64,000 bases of DNA from Prevotella sp. DNF00663 (GTDB lineage Bacteria > Bacteroidota > Bacteroidia > Bacteroidales > Bacteroidaceae), in contig NZ_KQ960662.1 in assembly GCF_001553265.1 (NCBI RefSeq), positions 21,510 through 85,509 on the forward strand, read 5' to 3'. The notes under the pieces are model-generated. The model made no database searches. It had not been told where the DNA came from and saw only the letters and a program-made list of their open reading frames with translations. Positions within the stretch are counted from its first letter, which is position 1. Every line of letters begins with the position of its first letter. Of this stretch, positions 1 to 8,934 are shown piece by piece. The position numbers were made by a program, and so were the translations under genes.

Positions 1-540
1 GTTATGCTTGTGAGCTATTTCGCTGATGCGGTCGATGTCGGTGACGCTGGCATTTGGATTGCCGAAAGTTTCGAGGATTATGGCTTTGGTATTCTCCCTG
101 AAAGCGGCATCTATCTCTTCTAAGTTCGATGGGTCGACCACTGTAGCCGATACACCTTGAGTGCTCAGCGTGTGCTGAATCAAGTTGAATGTTCCGCCGT
201 AGAGGTTGTTGGCTGCTATGATATGGTCGCCATTACGAGCTATATTTTGCAGTGAGTAAGCGATGGCTGCTGCTCCCGATGCTACTGCCAATCCTGCCAC
301 ACCACCTTCGAGTGCTGCCACACGAGCCTCGAAAACTCCTTGGGTAGAATTGGTGAGACGACCATAGATGTTTCCGGCATCGCGCAAACCGAAACGGTCG
401 GCTGCATGCTGTGCATCGTGGAACACGTAAGAAGTTGTCTGGTAGATTGGCACAGCGCGTGAGTCGGTCACGGGGTCGGCCTGTTCTTGGCCTACATGCA
501 GTTGCAATGTCTCAAAGTGTAGTCTCTTCTCGTTGCTCAT
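1..540 (-). CDS. O-acetylhomoserine sulfhydrylase-like PLP enzyme (3' end outside window)
   Basis: The reverse strand reads from an ATG at 540 to the window edge, giving the first 180 residues. The start reads MSNEKRLHFETLQLHVGQ and is followed by IYGRLTNST, GLAVASGAAAIA, NNLYGGTFNL and the stretch ILETFGNPNAS, all typical of the Cys/Met-metabolism fold-type I PLP family, in particular O-acetylhomoserine aminocarboxypropyltransferase (homocysteine synthesis from O-acetylhomoserine and sulfide). The PLP-binding lysine lies beyond the window. Cystathionine gamma-synthase is the main alternative, but the N-terminal HxGQxxDPxTxSRAVPIYQTTSY pattern is that of the sulfhydrylase branch. Cytoplasmic. 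It lies 121 bp downstream of the surface cassette on the same strand and probably has its own promoter. Confidence 0.85.
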   Translation of the reverse strand, partial: MSNEKRLHFETLQLHVGQEQADPVTDSRAVPIYQTTSYVFHDAQHAADRFGLRDAGNIYGRLTNSTQGVFEARVAALEGGVAGLAVASGAAAIAYSLQNIARNGDHIIAANNLYGGTFNLIQHTLSTQGVSATVVDPSNLEEIDAAFRENTKAIILETFGNPNASVTDIDRISEIAHKHN

Positions 541-661
541 AATAGCTTCCTTTCTTTTGTTAGTTACTTTTGTATTTATCCAACACCAGGAGCTCGACTT
601 CGGCACAAACTCCTCAAGACATGAAATACGGTGGTATAGAGAGTTTAAGAAGCGGATATTG

Positions 662-1594
662 TCAAATATTCACTCCAATCCCAACCATGTACATCTTGCC
701 AACATTGGCCGTGATCGGTGTCTTTATGGCAGTCTCGATCGTTATCTTTCCCAATCTCGTACCTAATCCGTATGCCATATAGTTATCTTCGTCTCCCCAA
801 TGGGTACCCATTCTTAAGCTAAGATAACGGCATACGCTGTAGGCTGCGCCCATCGAGAAGGTGTAGCTGCTTTTGACGCGTCCATTGCCCACATAGGCTC
901 CAGATTCTACAGCGACAGTAAGTTTTTGGTTGCCCCATGTTGGTAAAGAGATGTTTCCGCCTATATATACGAGTGGGGTAAGCATTTTGGTGGTGTTCTG
1001 ATAGCTGTAAAAGCCAACGTCTCGGATTCCCAAGGCGGCGGTATATGCCATGTTGTGCCAATGTGAGGAGTAGGCTGCACCTGTGCTCAGCGCACAGCCA
1101 TTCGTAGTCAACAATGTCCTCTCGCTCATCAGTGCCGCCGTGGCATATACGGACAGGCTGCTGTTTAGTTGCAAGGCGTATCCCATGTCGAATGAGAAGC
1201 TACGCATGCATTTCCCGTTTCCAGGCACCTGGTTCATGTCTTTATCCACGTTTTGTTCCAGCTTGCCCATGTCAAGGTATCGCATTCCTACGCATATAGC
1301 CTGTTTTTCACGTCGCCAAGTCATGGTGAGCGTGTGCCATGTGTAGTTGTTGACGTGCTCGGCATTGTCAATGTAACCAAATTGATAGTCAGCTCTCATA
1401 GACGTATCTTCCGTCATGAAAATATTGGATGGCTGTGTGTAGACGTAGCAACCGCCATCTCGCAAAGTTGTAGTCTCGCCCATACTAAGGGAGTGGGGTG
1501 ATGAGGGTAGGTCTGTGATGGGAAAAGGTCGGCCTTGCGCCATCGCGTGGCATGAGACGAGGCATCCGACTACGATGAGGAGATATTTATTCAT
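662..1594 (-). CDS. PorV/PorQ-like outer-membrane beta-barrel protein
   Basis: 310 residues with a Sec signal peptide (cleavage near CHAMAQ, residue 20). The mature start contains the pattern SPHSLSMGETTTLRDGGCYVY followed by alternating hydrophobic strands to the end, and it finishes in IGVNI. The short glycine/methionine motif after the signal peptide and the barrel layout recall the PorV/PorQ family, outer-membrane proteins that work with the type IX secretion system as cargo shuttles. It starts 4 bp after the stop of the S8 protease gene, which carries a sorting-domain-like C-terminus, so it may serve that protease. The family call rests on the N-terminal pattern and context only; an unrelated small porin is possible. 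Confidence 0.5.
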   Translation of the reverse strand: MNKYLLIVVGCLVSCHAMAQGRPFPITDLPSSPHSLSMGETTTLRDGGCYVYTQPSNIFMTEDTSMRADYQFGYIDNAEHVNNYTWHTLTMTWRREKQAICVGMRYLDMGKLEQNVDKDMNQVPGNGKCMRSFSFDMGYALQLNSSLSVYATAALMSERTLLTTNGCALSTGAAYSSHWHNMAYTAALGIRDVGFYSYQNTTKMLTPLVYIGGNISLPTWGNQKLTVAVESGAYVGNGRVKSSYTFSMGAAYSVCRYLSLRMGTHWGDEDNYMAYGLGTRLGKITIETAIKTPITANVGKMYMVGIGVNI

Positions 1595-1598
1595 GGAG

Positions 1599-4463
1599 TT
1601 AGTTTTTAACGAACATTTCTTGGTAGGTCTTGCCTTGGCAGGTTATGTAGAGCGTGTATTGCCCCACCGTGAGGCTTGACACATCCATTGAATAAGTGCG
1701 CTTGTCGGCATCTAATGAAGAAGTGTCAAAAGCGTTAGCTTTAACCAGTTTACCCGCCACATTCCTTATTTCCCACTTTACATGGCCATCAATGGTATCT
1801 CCCACCTTGAGATATAACGTTCCAGTGGTCATCGTGGGAAACAAACTGTATATACCTTCGTTCCGATATACAAACACGTCGAAGGTCATCGTGCAGCTCT
1901 GTCCGTGCTTGTCAGTGGCTTTTATGTGTATTTGTCGCTGTCCCCACGTGGAGCCCATCACGTTCATACGACCATCTTTGACGGAGATATCTGTTCCCTG
2001 GTCTTCACTGTTCATTAGTTCGTATCGAACTGAGTTCACGTCTTCGTCGTCCGTTATTTCGCGTAAATCAATTTGTGTGCACTCACCCAACCGCAGTCGT
2101 ATTTTCTGCGCCTGACTCTTCATCGAGGGGACTTTATCTGCCACCACCTCTATGATGAATTGATAGGAACTCTTGGCGCCAAGCTCGTCTCTTGCGCTAA
2201 CAATGACTGGATAAACGCCCGGCATGTAATGTTTGGCCTCTATGCGTATATTTACCCCGGATTTAGTATGGACGATGCGCAATCTATCAACAGTACTGAA
2301 GGCCACAGTCCATTTATGGTTCTCAGGGTCTTCGATGCGCAGCGTGATGTCTTTGGTGTCATTGCCGGCTAACGTTATGCGCTCGCTTTCAATGTCTGGC
2401 GTGATTTGTGGTGGTGTATTGTTGAGCGTTGCAATGCTGTTTGGCAACACAGTCAAAGTCGATTGGTGTCCATTCCTCGCCTCTGCCAATATGCCAAAAT
2501 AATATTTTGTGTTGTTATCCAAATGCGTGATGGCATATTGAAACACTTGGTTGTCTGTGGCAAATTGGGCAGGAATGTTGTACGCTTGGACATCCTTGTT
2601 GGTGTAATTGACTGTTGTAATGGGATTTTTGGAACAGTAGAGCACATATTTTTGTAATGAGCCATCAGCCCCATTGTTTTTTGATGTCCACGCCAGCCTT
2701 ATTTTACCATAATCGGGTGTAGCCTGATTGACAAGGAAAAAGGGTGTTGCGGGAGTTGTGTCGTGGTCGTAATCGGTCAGTGCCACGAGTGCGTCGGCAT
2801 AGCCACTGCCCATGGAGTTGCGATATGTCTCGGTTAAATACTTGTTGTAATCTATTGGGCGAACACCTGTCAATAGTCTTTCCCTAAGTTGTTTGGCGGT
2901 GAAATGCCCGTTGCCGTATTTAGAAACGATAAGTGCCGCAATGGCCGACACGTGTGGTGTGGCCATTGACGTGCCTTGCATATAGGCATAGCCTCCATTG
3001 GGATGAGCTGTGGTGGCAGGCACGGTGCTCAATATGGCAGACGTGGGCTGGCCGTCCTGCAACGGATAAAGCCCATTTACTGGTTTTGAACCACCTGGTG
3101 CCGAGATGTCGGTCCACGAACCATAGTTGGTGTACCAAGATGCACTAAAATCGGGGTTGAAAGATGATACCGACACCACGGACGATTCCGCCGAAGGCAT
3201 GCTGGGGGCGGATGTGGCATCGTTACCGGCAGCAAATACCACCAATCCACCTTGCATCAATGGTTTGTCGGTCTTGTCGCCACCTGCGTAGGTGTTAAAA
3301 TAATGGATGGCATCTTTAATAACTTGTGGCGTTTGTTTCATAATGCGATCGTATCCCCATGAGTTTTGGCTGATTATCGCTCCGTTATTGGCACCATATA
3401 CTATTGCCGCCGCTTCGCGGTTGCGGTCTCCCGTGCCGATGGTTTCCGAGGAGTGTTTGTCAGATGGGTCGTAATTGGGATTGTTTCTGAATATCTGACA
3501 GCATATCAGTCTGACCCCCGTGTCGGGATTACCATTGCCTCCTGCTATGCCGCTGATGCCCTTTGCGTTGTTGTTGCGAGCGGCGATAATCCCCGCGACA
3601 TGCGTAGCGTGTCGCGTGGGAGTAATGAGCGCAGTGTCTTCCGTAAAGTTATAACCGTACACATCGTCTATATATCCATTATTATCGTCGTCAATGCCAT
3701 TGCCTGGTATTTCATTTTTGTTAATCCAAATGCTTCCTTGCAAATCTTCATGATGAATGTCTATGCCACCATCCACAACGGCAACGACCACTGACGGGTC
3801 GCCGGTTGTTTGCCGCCAAGCCGCTTCGGCATTGATGTCGGCATGTGCAATACTACTTGTGATGCGCTTTCCCGTACCGTCGGTATAATTCCCTATATTG
3901 CCATTGTTATGTAGATTCCACTGTTTGTCGTACAAGGGGTCGTTAAAATATGTGCTCTCGTTTGCTTGTGTCTGAGAGTTGTCATCGCTTGGTATGTATT
4001 CAGAGTTTTCCAAAACAGCATGGTAAGCAGGCTCGGTATAGTCTGCGATAGATTCTAATTGATTTTGGGTAGCAGCCCTTGTTCCACACGTTTTGGTGCT
4101 GTCCATGGCGACGGAGTACCATGTGTTGAGCGCGGCGGCTCGTTGCCTAGGCTCATCCTTTCCGACAAAGGGAAAGATACGATCTATCTTATTGGCTCCG
4201 ACATCATGCAAATATTTATCCAGCAAGTCACTTCCTGTTGGTGTGGACAGCGTGTTTTTTGAGTTATCTATTTGCTGTATGATACATGCTTTTAGCTTGA
4301 TATTAAGCCTATTAGGTATTATAGAGACATTACGCGATTCCGTTTGACTTGTCAGATCGGTGTTAGTTATCGTGTCGGTGCATGCCGTAAAGGCGACAAT
4401 GGCTGTTGCTGCCAATAACTGTTGGGCAATATGAAAGCTGTATGTTATGCTGTTTGAGAACAT
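1599..4463 (-). CDS. S8 (subtilisin-like) surface serine peptidase with C-terminal sorting-like domain
   Basis: 954 residues. The N-terminus is a hydrophobic signal ending in FTAC (Cys28), a plausible lipobox, so this may be a lipoprotein. The catalytic triad is visible: Asp231 in VVDGG, His285 in RHATHVAG (HATH instead of the usual HGTH), oxyanion Asn414 in AAGND and Ser499 in GTSMATPHV. After the protease domain come a fibronectin type III-like segment (about 585-690) and two cadherin/Ig-like segments. The last 85 residues have the form of a type IX secretion C-terminal domain (YSLFPTMTTGTLYLKVG, then IRNVAGKLVKA, VGQYTLYITCQGK and a terminal FVKN). Tight spacing (16 bp from the barrel gene before it, 4 bp to the PorV-like gene after it) indicates one transcript. 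It probably cleaves proteins or peptides at the cell surface for its operon partners. Confidence 0.85.
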   Translation of the reverse strand: MFSNSITYSFHIAQQLLAATAIVAFTACTDTITNTDLTSQTESRNVSIIPNRLNIKLKACIIQQIDNSKNTLSTPTGSDLLDKYLHDVGANKIDRIFPFVGKDEPRQRAAALNTWYSVAMDSTKTCGTRAATQNQLESIADYTEPAYHAVLENSEYIPSDDNSQTQANESTYFNDPLYDKQWNLHNNGNIGNYTDGTGKRITSSIAHADINAEAAWRQTTGDPSVVVAVVDGGIDIHHEDLQGSIWINKNEIPGNGIDDDNNGYIDDVYGYNFTEDTALITPTRHATHVAGIIAARNNNAKGISGIAGGNGNPDTGVRLICCQIFRNNPNYDPSDKHSSETIGTGDRNREAAAIVYGANNGAIISQNSWGYDRIMKQTPQVIKDAIHYFNTYAGGDKTDKPLMQGGLVVFAAGNDATSAPSMPSAESSVVSVSSFNPDFSASWYTNYGSWTDISAPGGSKPVNGLYPLQDGQPTSAILSTVPATTAHPNGGYAYMQGTSMATPHVSAIAALIVSKYGNGHFTAKQLRERLLTGVRPIDYNKYLTETYRNSMGSGYADALVALTDYDHDTTPATPFFLVNQATPDYGKIRLAWTSKNNGADGSLQKYVLYCSKNPITTVNYTNKDVQAYNIPAQFATDNQVFQYAITHLDNNTKYYFGILAEARNGHQSTLTVLPNSIATLNNTPPQITPDIESERITLAGNDTKDITLRIEDPENHKWTVAFSTVDRLRIVHTKSGVNIRIEAKHYMPGVYPVIVSARDELGAKSSYQFIIEVVADKVPSMKSQAQKIRLRLGECTQIDLREITDDEDVNSVRYELMNSEDQGTDISVKDGRMNVMGSTWGQRQIHIKATDKHGQSCTMTFDVFVYRNEGIYSLFPTMTTGTLYLKVGDTIDGHVKWEIRNVAGKLVKANAFDTSSLDADKRTYSMDVSSLTVGQYTLYITCQGKTYQEMFVKN

Positions 4464-4479
4464 GATACAAGTATAAGAA

Positions 4480-6096
4480 TTAGAAGAAGTAGAACAAACT
4501 ACAGTGCATTGCTGTTATTTTTCGATAGTCAGAGCGCATGTAGGACAAGGTTGTTTTGATGCCGAACCATTGCCTTCCTTTTAGGTTTCGGGCATAGCCC
4601 ATACGCATCGAAAAACGTTGTGCGTTCTCTCCACGCAGCAAATAGGGTGTGTAGGCATGGGCATCGACAAACTTGTCGAAAGGAATGGGCACCGAATAAT
4701 AATTTTTTATTCCCTGCCGCATGTCGAGAAGAAAGTCTGCCACAAGACTGTTTCTAGTGTTGCTCATAGCATAGCCGGTGCCAAGCGATGGAGAAAATGA
4801 GTGATTGGTTATCTTCATTCGTGGCGAAACATAACTCTCTTGGTAACCATAATAGTTAGCTGCCGCCATCATGTATACCTGATGCTTTATGGACAAAGGC
4901 AGAATGTACTTGGCACGTAGGTCTACAGACTGGCTCCGAGCTTTATATAGCTGTCCGCTTCCCACTTTTTTCGCATCATAAATGTATTGCTCTTTATTTT
5001 GTATTTGGTTTTCGTAGATATTTTCCACACCTTTTTTGATATTTTCGTTGCCCATCAATTGTATGTGCAAGGATGAGCTTTCGAACCGTCTGTCCAGTAC
5101 TACTTGTTGGCTGAACCTGTGGGTGTGAAGTTCGAATAGGTTTTTGAACGAAGTCTCCTCAGTGCAGGCGTGGCGGTAATTGTATGACAGATGGGTGGCA
5201 ACGGCCCATTCGTCTTCAGTTTTCCCGTCTCTTTGCCAGAGCATTTCGGTCGTAACCCCTTCTGTTTTTTGTGTCCTTCCGTATGCCAACGTGCCTTTGC
5301 TCTCCTGACGATGCCATTGCCCAAATCCATAAAACTGGAAAAAACGTATGCCATCTGACACTGTGTTGGCCGATATGGACTGCCTGTTTAGCTCGGGCGT
5401 TACTTTGATGGCGTAAAGATTTTGGCGGTGAACGTATGCCATGTTTAGTCCCAATGTTAACCAATAAGAGTAATTTGACTGCTTGGGGTTGTCCGGACGT
5501 GACTGCGCAATGCCTTCATATAGGGCATCGATGCCATAGTAGAGCCTGCCCAATCGGAAGCCGTAGCCACCTTTAAGATAATAAACTTCTTGGCGCAGCC
5601 ATCCCTTGGACAGAGTGTCACCTACAAAATAGGGTTTGTAAAGTTCTGGTTGGGTGGCATAATTATATGTCACACCGTCTTTGCCACGGTATATGTAAGT
5701 CGCGTTTCCGAATATGGTACCATAATTGGTGCGGTATGTTCCTGATGCAGCAATGTCTCCATCAAAGAGTTTGCATCCATTGTACGACAGGTATTTACCC
5801 GATGTATTGACATGGTTAATGCTTGATTTGAGTATATTGACATTATTGCGACGGCAGCTTTTAAAGTAAGTGCTGCTATCGTTGAGCGATTGCATAAATT
5901 GAAAGAGCGCGGCATTCTCACGCATAAGATATACAGCGCTGTTCTCAATATCAGTATTATGAAATGGCATTGGCTCAACATAGGGGGAACTGGCCAACCT
6001 GTCTCCACTCAACAGATAGGTTAAGTTGTTCTGCGCGAAAATATTTTGAACGCTAATAGATAGCAACAAGCCGATAATGTAAATAGGTATTCTCAT
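4480..6096 (-). CDS. DUF6850-type outer-membrane beta-barrel protein
   Basis: 538 residues with a signal peptide (cleavage near IFAQ, about residue 22). The rest is beta-strand rich with many aromatic residues and ends in SLFYFF, a terminal aromatic typical of outer-membrane barrels. The gene sits 5 bp downstream of a TonB-dependent receptor gene and 16 bp upstream of the S8 protease gene. I recognise this neighbourhood from other Bacteroidales, where the barrel is called DUF6850. Its function is unknown; in context it is probably an outer-membrane partner of the receptor or protease. The family name is from memory of gene order and general features, not from a search. Confidence 0.6.
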   Translation of the reverse strand: MRIPIYIIGLLLSISVQNIFAQNNLTYLLSGDRLASSPYVEPMPFHNTDIENSAVYLMRENAALFQFMQSLNDSSTYFKSCRRNNVNILKSSINHVNTSGKYLSYNGCKLFDGDIAASGTYRTNYGTIFGNATYIYRGKDGVTYNYATQPELYKPYFVGDTLSKGWLRQEVYYLKGGYGFRLGRLYYGIDALYEGIAQSRPDNPKQSNYSYWLTLGLNMAYVHRQNLYAIKVTPELNRQSISANTVSDGIRFFQFYGFGQWHRQESKGTLAYGRTQKTEGVTTEMLWQRDGKTEDEWAVATHLSYNYRHACTEETSFKNLFELHTHRFSQQVVLDRRFESSSLHIQLMGNENIKKGVENIYENQIQNKEQYIYDAKKVGSGQLYKARSQSVDLRAKYILPLSIKHQVYMMAAANYYGYQESYVSPRMKITNHSFSPSLGTGYAMSNTRNSLVADFLLDMRQGIKNYYSVPIPFDKFVDAHAYTPYLLRGENAQRFSMRMGYARNLKGRQWFGIKTTLSYMRSDYRKITAMHCSLFYFF

Positions 6097-6101
6097 ATTG
6101 C

Positions 6102-8828
6102 TTAAAAAAAGTTGACCGTGAGTTCTGCGCCAAAGAATGGTTTGTGCCAGCTTCTCGTCGTTTGATAATATGCATTTACATATTTAGGATTAATCTGTAT
6201 AATATTGTTGGCGAAGAACGAAAGTTTGAACGAGCGCCCCATCTCCTTTGTCAATTTTATATTCCATAGAAGCGAGACGGGAGCCTTGTTTACGTTGTAC
6301 CGAGCACCTGTAAATTCGCGTTTGAGCGATTGGAGTATTGGATTTCGTTCCAATTCTTCATAGCGAAAACGATGAATGACACCATCACAATCGAGGTAAT
6401 TTGCCGGATATATATCGACATCCTTACCTAATCTGCTTTTAGTGAACCATACGGTCTGTATAAAATTGGTAAAGATGAGTTTCCATTGGGGTAGCCTTGT
6501 GTTAATCCACATGTTGGTATTGAGGCTTGATGCATATTTTTTCTCAAATCCATCGTACAGTCCCACGTAGGGATAAGGCTTGTCGTCCTGGATAGTGCCT
6601 GGCCAATACATGACAGGAACACCATCGGTATAGATGGTATGATAGTAAGCGCCATTGACCTCTATGTCTGACTTTATTGCAGTTAGGGTGGGAATGTGTA
6701 TTCGGTATTCCAATCCTTTTTTGATTACTTTCGCGCTGTTTTTGGGCATTCGATTAGATAAAAAAGAGTGCATGGTCCGAGAGAGGAAGTCTTGGCGCGA
6801 GGGTTTTGTGCTAACAGGATGTTTCAATTGATAATAATAGGTATATGTCACTGGCTCGTATTGCGTGAAGTATTCGATGCCATCGCTTATCTCTTCATGA
6901 AACGCCGACAGGTTTATTTTCCATCCATGACAAGAAAAGTCGTAGCCTATTTCCCACTTTTTGTTTTTGTTTTCATGCAGATGCGGATTGGAGGGGTCGG
7001 CCATATGCGTGTCAAGTATGAGACGTCGCTTGCTCTCGTCATTGAAGTAGGCGTTCATAACCATCAAATCATGGTATACCTTATCAGGGTACAGATAGTC
7101 GGCAGAGGGCAGCTTGTTTTCAACTCCATATCCTATGCGAAACGTGTTTTGCGTATGATGAGACCCTGCTATGGTATAAGCCAATTGTATGCGAGGCTCT
7201 AACAACGGTTTGCCGTGCAGGTCATAATATTGTGGAAGATTGAGCATCATGGCCTCTCTAACGCCTATGCGCATGTTAACCTCGTTGCGTCGTGCCTGAA
7301 AACGCAATGTCATCTCTGCAAACGCAGCCTGATTGACCAATGCGGGGATGTCGCTGTTCTTGCGCGGACGTATGAAACTGCTTGTTGGAAATAGAGGACG
7401 TTGAGGGTTCATAATCGTTCCGTCTCCTAAGTTTTTGGTATAATTCAGAGAGGACCCGAGTAACAGGTTGTAGTTTAGGTGTTTGCTCCACTTACCAAAT
7501 TTTTGTCCACAAAGTTGTGCGAATGTATTGATAGGACGATTGATAATTTCATAATATGTGTCGTAGGTAGATGGCAGGAAGATTCCGTCGTGCTCACCTT
7601 CGCCATAAGACTGTGGCATGGGAGTGACAGAGTGGTTGACAACATGCTTGTGATGTTCCAATTTGTTGTTGGTATAGTCTGTCGACGTCACCAATTCTAT
7701 ATAGTCAATCCATGGTAGTTCGAGAGCCATCTTCAGTTTGGCAGAGAAGTCAAGGCGTTGGTATAAAGTGTTATATTTCTCCTGATAAGCCTTAATCAAT
7801 GCATCTGTCTTGTCGTTGTTGAATGATGTCACACAGCTTCCGCGCATGTTTAAGTCTATGGTTTTGCCCCACCACTGACGTTTGTTGTTATAATTGAGTT
7901 GTGTTGTGACGCGGTTGTACGCTCCGCGCGTGTCGGCAATATCTGCGGCAGACTGCACAATATCTGCGCCAATATATAGCGTTCCCAACTGTTCCGACAA
8001 CAAAAAGCCCTTGCCAACATATGCCAATTTGTTTAAAGGGTCAAACTTAGCTCTTATCCTTAATGGGCTTTTGCCTTGCTTCAAATCTATTTTGATAGCT
8101 CCAGAGCTAAGGTTGCCTTCTTTGGCCGACGATATTCCTCGTGTTACCGTGATGCGTTCGATATGGTCTGTGGATATGGTTCGCAGGTCTATCCCGGTGT
8201 TGGCAGTCACATTGCCGTTAGGGTCAGCCATGGAAGATCCTGTCAGTCCGCTCAGCTGTATACGCATGCCATCATTTTGTATGGGCACTCCATTGATAGA
8301 AACGCCCATTCCAAAGGCCGTGGCAAGGTCTGTTCCTACCTGCCGAGAGCTGATAAGTGTGTTGTTTTGAATGTTATTGCTGCCCATCTTTCCACCTGGC
8401 AACAATACAAAAATATCATTCAAAGACGTGGGTTGTATGTATTCTAAGGCTTCTTGGTTGATTGTGGCCTCACTTCCAATTTTGCTATTATATTTGGCGG
8501 TGACAGTAAAGTCGCGTAGCGTGACACTCTGTTCGACCATCGCAACATTCAGAGACGCGGTGCCTGCCTTGACGCTTATCTCTTGTGTGGCGTAGCCCAT
8601 GCATGAAATTCTGAGTCGGTAATCACCACTAAAGGCATGGTGAAAGACATACTTCCCCTGTACATCAGCCATAACGCCCTTGTCAATTTCTATAGCGTAG
8701 ACGCTGGCAAAACTCACGGGTTGCATGGTCTTGGTATCGTATATTTTGCCTTGTAGGATGTTTTGTGCTAGTGAAACAGACGCGATACTTAACTGAAGCA
8801 CAAGGGAAAGAAGCAATTTGTAACGCAT
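6102..8828 (-). CDS. TonB-dependent receptor with carboxypeptidase-regulatory-like N-terminal domain
   Basis: The ATG at 8828 gives 908 residues starting MRYKLLLSLVLQLSIASVSLAQ, a clear signal peptide. An in-frame TTG at 8843 is rejected because it adds residues before a complete signal. A carboxypeptidase-regulatory-like domain (about 23-105: LQGKIYDTKTMQPVSFASVY, then GVMADVQGKYVF) is followed by a plug (LNDIFVLLPGG, VSINGVPIQNDG, ITVTRGISSAKEG) and a 22-strand-type barrel ending in FGAELTVNFF. It binds an unknown ligand at the outer membrane and imports it with TonB energy. Its partner is not a SusD protein but the DUF4876 lipoprotein encoded upstream. It is the second gene of the five-gene cassette. 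Confidence 0.9.
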   Translation of the reverse strand: MRYKLLLSLVLQLSIASVSLAQNILQGKIYDTKTMQPVSFASVYAIEIDKGVMADVQGKYVFHHAFSGDYRLRISCMGYATQEISVKAGTASLNVAMVEQSVTLRDFTVTAKYNSKIGSEATINQEALEYIQPTSLNDIFVLLPGGKMGSNNIQNNTLISSRQVGTDLATAFGMGVSINGVPIQNDGMRIQLSGLTGSSMADPNGNVTANTGIDLRTISTDHIERITVTRGISSAKEGNLSSGAIKIDLKQGKSPLRIRAKFDPLNKLAYVGKGFLLSEQLGTLYIGADIVQSAADIADTRGAYNRVTTQLNYNNKRQWWGKTIDLNMRGSCVTSFNNDKTDALIKAYQEKYNTLYQRLDFSAKLKMALELPWIDYIELVTSTDYTNNKLEHHKHVVNHSVTPMPQSYGEGEHDGIFLPSTYDTYYEIINRPINTFAQLCGQKFGKWSKHLNYNLLLGSSLNYTKNLGDGTIMNPQRPLFPTSSFIRPRKNSDIPALVNQAAFAEMTLRFQARRNEVNMRIGVREAMMLNLPQYYDLHGKPLLEPRIQLAYTIAGSHHTQNTFRIGYGVENKLPSADYLYPDKVYHDLMVMNAYFNDESKRRLILDTHMADPSNPHLHENKNKKWEIGYDFSCHGWKINLSAFHEEISDGIEYFTQYEPVTYTYYYQLKHPVSTKPSRQDFLSRTMHSFLSNRMPKNSAKVIKKGLEYRIHIPTLTAIKSDIEVNGAYYHTIYTDGVPVMYWPGTIQDDKPYPYVGLYDGFEKKYASSLNTNMWINTRLPQWKLIFTNFIQTVWFTKSRLGKDVDIYPANYLDCDGVIHRFRYEELERNPILQSLKREFTGARYNVNKAPVSLLWNIKLTKEMGRSFKLSFFANNIIQINPKYVNAYYQTTRSWHKPFFGAELTVNFF

Positions 8829-8853
8829 AAAGATTAGAAACAATATATGTAAA

Positions 8854-8890
8854 CGACACTAAGACGCATGCGTAATGCACCTTAGTGTCG
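8854..8890 (-). promoter_or_regulatory. Intercistronic hairpin between lipoprotein and receptor genes
   Basis: Arms CGACACTAAG (8854-8863) and CTTAGTGTCG (8881-8890) pair perfectly around a 17-base loop that itself holds the palindrome ACGCATGCGT. It lies in the only sizeable gap of the cassette. In the direction of transcription it is followed by a short T run only, so it may be a partial terminator or an RNA-stability element that lets the lipoprotein be made in excess. Function inferred. Confidence 0.5.
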
Positions 8891-8934
8891 TCGTTTAGTG
8901 CAGCTGATAAAGGGTTGCACGCTCTATCAGATGT

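Noticed and set aside
8829..8843. TTG start of the TonB-dependent receptor
   Set aside because: The ATG at 8828 begins a complete signal peptide; the extra five residues would only lengthen its front.
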